Shown here piece after piece: positions 1 to 4,407 of a stretch of DNA of 7,413 nt; position 1 is the first letter of the stretch, and each line of letters starts with the position of its first letter. This DNA comes from CAYLZO01 sp964387775. Its GTDB lineage: Bacteria > Chloroflexota > Anaerolineae > JAAYZQ01. The DNA lies in contig CAYLZO010000251.1 in the NCBI GenBank assembly GCA_964387775.1, positions 1 through 7,413 on the forward strand, given 5' to 3'. The translations under genes were made by a program, and so were the position numbers. The notes beneath the pieces were generated by a model. It was not told the origin of the DNA. It did no database searches and was given only the letters and a program-made list of their open reading frames with translations.

Positions 1-1
1 C

Positions 2-1186
2 TTTCACTACCTGAGCCTCTTTCTCAAGCCCCGCTTCCTGGGCATGCTCGATTTCGACGATTTCGTCGGCGGCCTGGCCGTGTGGGGCGGCTTGCTGTGG
101 GGCCTCGGCGTGGACCCCCTGGGCGAGGGACAGCCGCTGGAGGGACTGTGGCTCAGCGACCTGGTGAGCGGCTGGTCGCCGTCCCTGCGCGCCCTCTTTA
201 TCGGGCTGACGCGCAACGGCATGGCGGGCCTGCCGGAGGAGATCCCACTCTCGGGATTCATCGCCTTTTTGAGATTCTACACGCTGCTGCGCCGCGACGC
301 CTGGGCCTTCTCCTACTTGCCCGCCGACGGTGGCACCAGCCTGGCCGAGCCCCTGGCCGAGAGGGTGCGGGCGCTCGGCGGGCGGATCGACCTCGGCGCG
401 CCGGTCAGCCATGTCGAAAGACGCGCCGGGCGCTGGTGCGTTGTGGGACAGAATGGCATTTTGCCCTACGAAACCCCGCACGTCATCCTGGCCACCGACT
501 CGCCCAACACGGCGGCCATTTTTGACGCCAGCCCCGGCTTGCCCGCGGCCGATGACCTATACTGGCCGAGGGGCATGGCTACGGCCGTCGTCCGGCTCTG
601 GTTCGACCGGGCACCACAAGGGGGAGCGGAAGCGGGGATGCTCAGCGGCGATTTCGTGGCCGACAACTTTTTCTGGCTGCACCGCATCCAAGACGACCAC
701 ATCCGCTGGCATCGGGCCACGGGGGGGAGCGCCATCGAGATCCACGTCTACGGCCCGCCCTGGGTGCTGGACCAACCCGACGCGGTGCTGCTTGCCCGGG
801 CCATCGCCGACGTGCAGAGCGCCTTCCCCGAGCTGCGCGGCCACCAAATCCACCAAGAGCTGCGGCGGAACGAGCCGACCCACACCCTCTTTGGCCTCGG
901 TCCCGCCGACCGGCACCTGGGGGTCGAGACGCCCTGGCCGGGCCTCTATTGCTGCGGCGACTGGGTGCGCCATCCGTCGCCCGCCTTTTTCATGGAGCGG
1001 GCTTGTGTCACCGGCATCGAGGCGGCCAACGCCGTGCTGCGGGGACGGGGGTTAGACTCCTGGGAGTTGCTCGACCCGCCCCGGCCGGAGCCCCTGGCAG
1101 CCTTTATCGGGCGGCTGATGCGGCGCGGCCGCCGGGTGCTGCGGCGACGAAAAAAGGCCCCAGCGACAAGCTGCGGCCAGAGTTGA
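2..1186 (+). CDS. FAD-dependent amine oxidase / carotenoid desaturase-like oxidoreductase (5' partial)
   Basis: The frame is open from base 2 to a TGA at 1184-1186. It reads through the window edge before the first ATG (44), so the start and the N-terminal FAD-binding Rossmann motif lie outside; 394 residues are visible. The best marker is the C-terminal flavin-contact segment encoded at about 935-1040: PWPGLYCCGDWV, then PSPAFFMERACVTGIEAANA. The GD followed by MERA-x-TG-x-AAN arrangement is typical of the amine-oxidase superfamily (PF01593), especially carotenoid desaturase and CrtU-like proteins. The middle part (DGGTSLAEPLAERVRALGG, then a short strand pair ending in HVILATD) is the usual substrate and second FAD-binding portion. 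The protein ends in an Arg/Lys-rich tail (RRGRRVLRRRKK) that could bind acidic lipids or RNA; this is inference. A redox role on an isoprenoid or carotenoid is likely, but the substrate cannot be read from the sequence. Protoporphyrinogen-oxidase-like or hydroxysqualene-type enzymes are alternatives. Confidence 0.8.
   Translation, partial: FHYLSLFLKPRFLGMLDFDDFVGGLAVWGGLLWGLGVDPLGEGQPLEGLWLSDLVSGWSPSLRALFIGLTRNGMAGLPEEIPLSGFIAFLRFYTLLRRDAWAFSYLPADGGTSLAEPLAERVRALGGRIDLGAPVSHVERRAGRWCVVGQNGILPYETPHVILATDSPNTAAIFDASPGLPAADDLYWPRGMATAVVRLWFDRAPQGGAEAGMLSGDFVADNFFWLHRIQDDHIRWHRATGGSAIEIHVYGPPWVLDQPDAVLLARAIADVQSAFPELRGHQIHQELRRNEPTHTLFGLGPADRHLGVETPWPGLYCCGDWVRHPSPAFFMERACVTGIEAANAVLRGRGLDSWELLDPPRPEPLAAFIGRLMRRGRRVLRRRKKAPATSCGQS
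1150..1178 (-). terminator. Candidate intrinsic terminator for minus-strand transcripts
   Basis: Read on the minus strand, GGCC-G-CAGC, loop TTGTC, GCTG-G-GGCC forms an 8-pair stem with one G-G mismatch. It is followed directly by six T (1155 to 1150). It lies inside the last codons of the convergent oxidoreductase gene and would end transcripts coming leftward from the broken small gene or the binding-protein gene. On the plus strand there is no T tract after the hairpin, so it should work in one direction only. The mismatch and the coding overlap keep confidence moderate. Confidence 0.5.
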
Positions 1187-1216
1187 ATACTGCGCCAAGA
1201 GAAGAAGGCTACACGC

Positions 1217-1521
1217 CTACTGTCTCGAAAGCGAAATGCAGTTGTTCGGGGGCAGGAACCGAGAAGTTGAGCTTTCCAACCGTTTCACCACGGCACAGGT
1301 CCAACGCCCGGGCCGTTCCTGTCGATAGAATAGATAGACCCTGGAATCTCGGCGACTGCGCCGAACCTGATCTGGCATCTTGAGCGCGTTTCGCACGTGA
1401 TCTCACGTCCACGCATCACCGGATGCTTGACCGAGACGATCAAGTCCCAGTATCGTCGTGTAATACGCACATTGAAACCAAGGGGCGTAGCTACTTCAAA
1501 GAACCAGTCATCGGCTACCAT
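1217..1521 (-). pseudogene. Small conserved hypothetical protein, broken by a single-base frameshift
   Basis: From the ATG at 1521 the frame reads MVADDWFFEVATPLGFNVR, then YWDLIVSVKHPVMRGRE, up to about base 1402. From about 1399 the family-like sequence continues only in another frame: HVRNALKMPDQVRRSRRD, then VYLFYRQERPGRWTCAVVKRLES, to a TAG at 1217-1219. The distance from 1521 to 1217 is 305 bases, one short of 102 codons, so a single lost base at about 1400-1401 explains the break. I recognise the pattern (WFFEV-TPLGF, KHPVM-GRE, PD-VR-S, LFYR, RW-CAVVKRL) as a widespread small hypothetical protein of about 100 residues, often found near small DUF2283-type partners. I do not know a proven function; a RelE/BECR-like nuclease fold is only a guess. 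The usual C-terminal end of the family (a GFL-TAYPTD-like segment) is also missing after KRLES. A sequencing or assembly error is an alternative to true decay. Confidence 0.7.
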
Positions 1522-1553
1522 TCTTGTCCAACCAGAACTTTTCAATTGAGCCT

Positions 1554-1582
1554 ATCTTACTCAACTACCCGAAGTTTGTCAA
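1554..1582 (-). promoter_or_regulatory. Sigma-70-type promoter of the broken small gene
   Basis: On the minus strand TTGACA (1582-1577, a perfect -35) is separated by exactly 17 bases from TAAGAT (1559-1554, 4 of 6 matches to TATAAT). Transcription would begin near 1547, giving a leader of about 26 bases before the ATG at 1521. This start point leaves almost no room for the in-frame TTG at 1545 and so favours the ATG. No strong Shine-Dalgarno sequence is visible; GGAC lies about 6 bases before the ATG. The promoter lies in the gap after the solute-binding-protein gene, so the small gene was probably an independent unit. Confidence 0.65.
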
Positions 1583-1594
1583 GTGTGTGCACTT
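1581..1594. repeat. Short inverted repeat overlapping the -35 box
   Basis: AAGTG-TGTG-CACTT is a perfect 5-base inverted repeat with a 4-base centre. Its right-hand arm, as read on the minus strand, shares bases 1581-1582 with the TTGACA box of the minus-strand promoter. It could be an operator half-site pair or a weak hairpin. Plus-strand reading gives only four T after it, so it is a poor terminator. Confidence 0.3.
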
Positions 1595-1622
1595 TTCGCC
1601 TCTGGACGCCGGCATTTGTTTC

Positions 1623-2417
1623 TCAGAACCATTCATCTTTCAACGCCTCCAGGCTGCCATCTTTGCGCATCTCGATGAGCTCGCTGTTGACCTCCTCCAG
1701 CAGGCGGAAGCTGTCGGGTCGCACGGGGATGACGTAGCTCACGTCCGTGATCGGCTCGCCGACGATTTTCAGCCCCCCACACTCGCGGATGAAGGCCAGG
1801 GCCGCGATGCGGTCCACCAGGGCCGCCTCTACCTCGCCGGCGCCCAGGGCGCGGAGGGCATCGCCCGACGTGGCGTAGCGCCGCGCTCCCAGGTCCCGCA
1901 GAAAGAGCCGCTGGCGGCTGTCGCCCTCGGGCACAAAGCCCCACTCGACGGCGACGACGTCGCCGGCCAGGTCTTCCAGCGCCTCGATGCCGGCCATTTC
2001 TTCCCGGACCACGATGACCAGCCCGGCGTTGAAATAGGCCAGCGAGTAGCTCACGTCCTCGGTGCGCAGCGGCTCGTAGGGCAGCGCCGAGAGGACGGCG
2101 TCGCAGCGGCCGGCCAGTAGGGCGTCGTAGAGACTGTCGAACCCCACCGTCACAAACTCGGCGCGCACCCCAGGCGCCAGCCGCCGGGCCAACTCGCGGG
2201 CCAGGTCGGCGTCGAACCCCTCGATGCGCCCTGTCTCCTCGTCCACGTACTCGAAGGGCGGCCAACTGGGATCGGTGCACACCGGCAGCACGCCGCTCTC
2301 GACGATGCGCTCCCAGGTAGGGTCCTCGGCCTCAGAGAGAACCCGCAGCAGCAACCAAACGACCACTACGATCAAGAGCAGGGCGATCAGCAGGCCTAGC
2401 CACCACCGCCGCCTCAT
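1623..2417 (-). CDS. Membrane-anchored solute-binding protein, SBP_bac_3 (polar amino acid) family
   Basis: The protein has 264 residues. An Arg-rich start (MRRR) is followed by a hydrophobic stretch at about 6-26 with no lipobox cysteine and no clear signal-peptidase site, so it is probably held in the membrane with the binding domain outside. Residues 36-264 have the two-lobe periplasmic-binding-protein type II pattern of PF00497. GFDADLARELARRL (67-80) fits the family signature, and GRCDAVLSALPYEPLR (103-118) ends in an Arg at the place of the carboxylate-binding Arg of HisJ-type proteins. GEVEAALVDRIAAL (194-207) holds an Asp (202) at the place that binds the alpha-amino group. An amino-acid or related zwitterionic ligand is therefore inferred. 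The ATG at 2417 is chosen because GGGGGGAGG precedes it by 4 bases and the anchor begins right there. The ATGA overlap with the upstream hydrolase stop suggests translational coupling. No permease or ATPase is visible, so it could be a sensor or receptor rather than a transporter part. Confidence 0.85.
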   Translation of the reverse strand: MRRRWWLGLLIALLLIVVVVWLLLRVLSEAEDPTWERIVESGVLPVCTDPSWPPFEYVDEETGRIEGFDADLARELARRLAPGVRAEFVTVGFDSLYDALLAGRCDAVLSALPYEPLRTEDVSYSLAYFNAGLVIVVREEMAGIEALEDLAGDVVAVEWGFVPEGDSRQRLFLRDLGARRYATSGDALRALGAGEVEAALVDRIAALAFIRECGGLKIVGEPITDVSYVIPVRPDSFRLLEEVNSELIEMRKDGSLEALKDEWF

Positions 2418-3526
2418 GGCGCCTCCCCCCGGGCGTAGCGCTGCACGGCAAAGTAGATGGGCTTGGGCGTAAAGTCGGTGGTGACAAAAGTAAAGTAGTC
2501 CTGGTAGGTGTTGGCCGGGCGCGGGTAGCGAAAGGCCCACAGCACGATGGCCTCGCACCAGGGCCAGTCCTGGAGGGCCATCTCGTAGGCGCGCACCGTG
2601 TAGGCCGCCCGCTGCGAGGGCAATACGGCCTTGGTCCAGCGCGGATGATCGTTCCAGCCGCCCTCGGTGAGGTAGAGCGGCATCCCTTCGTAGCCGGCCT
2701 CGACGAGCATTTGACGGAGCAGCTCGGTGCGCCGAAAGTTGACGACGCCGGGATCGGGCGGGGCGTCGGGCGGCTCTTGCCAGCCGTAGGCGTGGACCGC
2801 CAGGCCGTCCATCACGTCACCCGCCCCGGCGGCCAACATCCGCCGCAGATAGTCGAGGTCGTTCATGCCCTCCGGGTCGCCGACGGGGGCCAGCGTGGGG
2901 GCCAGCGCCCCGCCCAGGATCATCACGTCGGGGTCGGCGGCCTTGGCCTGGGGATAGACGGCACGCAGCAGATCGGTGTAGCCCTCGGGGTCCACCGGGC
3001 GATAGCCCCACTCCAGGCTGATATTCGGCTCGTTCCAGACGACGACATGGGCCACGCGCCCGCGAAAGTGCTCGACAAAGGCCCGGGCGTAGGCGGCAAA
3101 CTCGTCATAGTGCGCCTCGTTTAGGTAGGTGACGGTCGTCGGCTCCTCTTCGGGGTCGGGGCGGGCCCACTCGGGCACGAGGCCCAGGCGGGCAACGACG
3201 GTCAAGCCCTGGCGGCGGGCATGGTCCACCACCAGGTCGGCGTGGGACCAGTCAAAGCGGCCGGGCGACGGCTCGTAGTAAGCCCAGGGAAAATACTCGA
3301 CGATCCAGGTGGCGCCCATCTCGCGCACCATCTCCAGCGAGCGCTTGATCTTCCACGGCTCGACCTCGTCGGTCAGCCGGGTGTGGACGCCCATCTTGGG
3401 GTTGACGCTGCGCACGGCCTGCTGGGGGCCGAGGGCCACCAGCGGCGTGATGGGCAGACCGGCGAGCAGGGCCAGCAGAACCAACACGGCCCACCGCCCG
3501 CGCCGGATTCGTCGCTTCTTCTTCAT
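2414..3526 (-). CDS. Membrane-anchored or secreted clan GH-A glycoside hydrolase (GH39/GH5-like)
   Basis: The 370-residue protein opens with a very basic segment (MKKKRRIRRGR) and a hydrophobic stretch at about 13-32, a signal peptide or signal anchor; the rest would act outside the membrane. The remainder reads as a (beta/alpha)8 barrel. EYFPWAYYEPSPGRFDWS (77-94) is the early-barrel segment typical of GH39/GH5-like enzymes. VVVWNEPN (161-168) carries the acid/base Glu166 after Asn165. HAYGW (245-249) is a typical active-site strand, and LYLTEGGWND (284-293) carries the likely nucleophile Glu288. A retaining glycosidase acting on an extracellular or cell-surface polysaccharide is therefore inferred. 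The exact substrate and family number cannot be told; a PslG-like exopolysaccharide hydrolase or a beta-xylosidase relative are possibilities. It overlaps the next gene by 4 bases. Its own promoter lies directly upstream and no Shine-Dalgarno sequence precedes the ATG (GCCCCC instead), which suits a leaderless transcript. Confidence 0.85.
   Translation of the reverse strand: MKKKRRIRRGRWAVLVLLALLAGLPITPLVALGPQQAVRSVNPKMGVHTRLTDEVEPWKIKRSLEMVREMGATWIVEYFPWAYYEPSPGRFDWSHADLVVDHARRQGLTVVARLGLVPEWARPDPEEEPTTVTYLNEAHYDEFAAYARAFVEHFRGRVAHVVVWNEPNISLEWGYRPVDPEGYTDLLRAVYPQAKAADPDVMILGGALAPTLAPVGDPEGMNDLDYLRRMLAAGAGDVMDGLAVHAYGWQEPPDAPPDPGVVNFRRTELLRQMLVEAGYEGMPLYLTEGGWNDHPRWTKAVLPSQRAAYTVRAYEMALQDWPWCEAIVLWAFRYPRPANTYQDYFTFVTTDFTPKPIYFAVQRYARGEAP
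2422..2430 (-). promoter_or_regulatory. Ribosome binding site of the solute-binding-protein gene
   Basis: GGGGGGAGG on the minus strand lies inside the last codons of the glycoside hydrolase, 4 bases before the ATG at 2417. It decides this start over the open frame that continues upstream to 2558 and supports coupled translation of the two genes. Confidence 0.65.
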
Positions 3527-3532
3527 GGGGGC

Positions 3533-3561
3533 ATTATACCAGGGATCGGCTCCCGTGCCTA
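3533..3561 (-). promoter_or_regulatory. Extended -10 promoter directly before the glycoside hydrolase start
   Basis: On the minus strand TATAAT (3538-3533) is a perfect -10, preceded by TGG (3541-3539), i.e. an extended TGn-TATAAT. A -35-like TAGGCA (3561-3556, 4 of 6 matches to TTGACA) sits 17 bases upstream. Only six bases (GCCCCC) separate the -10 from the ATG at 3526, so transcription at the usual distance would start at or next to the A of the ATG, predicting a leaderless mRNA. The promoter occupies the 48-base gap after the sirtuin stop, so the hydrolase/binding-protein pair can be expressed without the sirtuin. Confidence 0.7.
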
Positions 3562-3574
3562 GCTGTGTCCGCGG

Positions 3575-4300
3575 CTATGATCCTTCTGACCAGGCCCGCC
3601 ACCAGCGGGGCAGGGCAGCAGCCGCCGGCTCGCGCACGACCTCGTCCACGATGTCCGAGAGAGGGGTGGCGCCGGGATTGACCTCGACGACGTGGGCGCC
3701 CGCCTCCAGGGCCAGCAGCGGCAGGGAGGCTGCCGGCTGCACCANNNNNNNNNNGCCGACGACGAGCATCACCGGGCAGCGGCCGGCTGCGGCGTAGGCT
3801 GCCTCCAGGGCTTCGGCAGGCAGCGACTCGCCGAACCAGACCACGTCGGGCCGGGCCAGCGCCCCGCAATCGGGACAGTGGGGCGGGATCTGGGGCAGGG
3901 GGACGGTGCGATCCTCCCAAGGGGGCCGGCAGCGGCGCGTGCAGCGTTGGCCCCAGATGTTGCCGTGCAGCTCGACGACGTTGCGGCTGCCCGCTAGGCG
4001 GTGCAGCCCGTCCACGTTCTGGGTGACCAGCACGAAATCGTCGAAATGGGGCTCCATCTCGGCCAGGGTGCGGTGGGCGTCGTTGGGCCGGCACGCGCCG
4101 ATGAGCTTCCGCCGCCAGTCGTACCACTCCCACACCAGTTGGGGATCGCGGCGAAAGGCGTGGGGCGTGGCCAGTTCTTCGGGGCGGTAGTTGCGCCACA
4201 GGCCGCCCTCGCCGCGAAAGGTCGGCACGCCGCTCTCGGCCGAGACGCCGGCGCCGGTCAGGACGGCCAGCGAACGGACGGTACTCAGAGGAAGGATCAT
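3575..4300 (-). CDS. Sir2-family NAD-dependent protein deacylase (class III sirtuin)
   Basis: The 241-residue product removes acyl groups from protein lysines using NAD. Counting from the chosen ATG, GAGVSAESGVPTFRG (16-30) is the NAD-binding loop, TQNVDGLH (93-100) is the sirtuin signature, and His112 in ELHGN is the catalytic His. Y-D-W-R (60-63) fits the YxxR pair that favours succinyl and malonyl substrates in SIRT5/CobB-type enzymes. The zinc-site cysteines are CTRRC (120-124, spacing of three) and CPDC (142-145), followed by RPDVVWFGE. Ten N bases fall exactly on the VG-xxxx-VQPAA segment, where relatives have GTS plus one hydrophobic residue, and the frame is kept. The ATG at 4300 is preferred over an in-frame TTG at 4327 because GGGAG stands 7 bases before it. 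Base composition is high-GC like the genes to the left, so it looks like a host gene, not part of the restriction module next door. Confidence 0.93.
   Translation of the reverse strand: MILPLSTVRSLAVLTGAGVSAESGVPTFRGEGGLWRNYRPEELATPHAFRRDPQLVWEWYDWRRKLIGACRPNDAHRTLAEMEPHFDDFVLVTQNVDGLHRLAGSRNVVELHGNIWGQRCTRRCRPPWEDRTVPLPQIPPHCPDCGALARPDVVWFGESLPAEALEAAYAAAGRCPVMLVVGXXXXVQPAASLPLLALEAGAHVVEVNPGATPLSDIVDEVVREPAAAALPRWWRAWSEGS
3745..3754. other. Assembly gap of ten N bases inside the sirtuin gene
   Basis: The run preserves the reading frame. The fourth unknown codon ends in TG, consistent with Val, Leu or Met. Its length equals what the conserved sirtuin motif needs, so the gap is probably correctly sized. 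Confidence 0.95.
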
Positions 4301-4307
4301 ATCCAAT

Positions 4308-4312
4308 CTCCC
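4308..4312 (-). promoter_or_regulatory. Ribosome binding site of the sirtuin gene
   Basis: GGGAG on the minus strand with a 7-base spacer to the ATG at 4300. It decides the start of the sirtuin against the upstream TTG at 4327. The rest of the 107-base gap to the methylase stop shows no convincing promoter or terminator. Confidence 0.6.
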
Positions 4313-4407
4313 GTTGTAGTTCAGCAAGAAAGGGTGCTGCTGTACACACCAGCAAAGGCTGGGGGGAAAGAAAACTGCCGGTCATCGTCTTGGAGTCGCA
4401 TGATATG

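Noticed and set aside
330..1055. Second plus-strand open frame inside the oxidoreductase gene
   Set aside because: Its translation is rich in Pro, Ser, Arg and Thr, typical of a frame-shifted high-GC gene; the overlapping frame carries the clear FAD-protein motif.
1522..1545. TTG start at 1545 for the broken small gene
   Set aside because: The predicted transcription start near 1547 leaves no leader, and the family-like sequence begins only after the ATG at 1521.
1524..2120. Long plus-strand open frame opposite the solute-binding-protein gene
   Set aside because: It is the complement of a well-supported SBP_bac_3 gene. High GC leaves antisense frames open, and its translation shows no family pattern.
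2418..2558. N-terminal extension of 47 residues for the solute-binding protein
   Set aside because: It lies entirely within the hydrolase coding sequence, has no signal-like features, and the internal ATG at 2417 has a strong ribosome binding site directly before the membrane anchor.
3221..3562. Plus-strand open frame opposite the start of the glycoside hydrolase
   Set aside because: Antisense shadow of the signal-anchor region, with no ribosome binding site and no recognisable motif.
3575..4300. Sirtuin as an NAD-depleting defence effector working with the restriction module
   Set aside because: It is a single-domain class III deacylase with a complete catalytic and zinc-site layout, host-like GC, and a 107-base gap to the methylase. 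Defence sirtuins are normally fused to or paired with other effector domains.
4349..4362. Hairpin CCAGC-AAAG-GCTGG between methylase and sirtuin as a terminator
   Set aside because: The stem is only five pairs and no T tract follows it on either strand.
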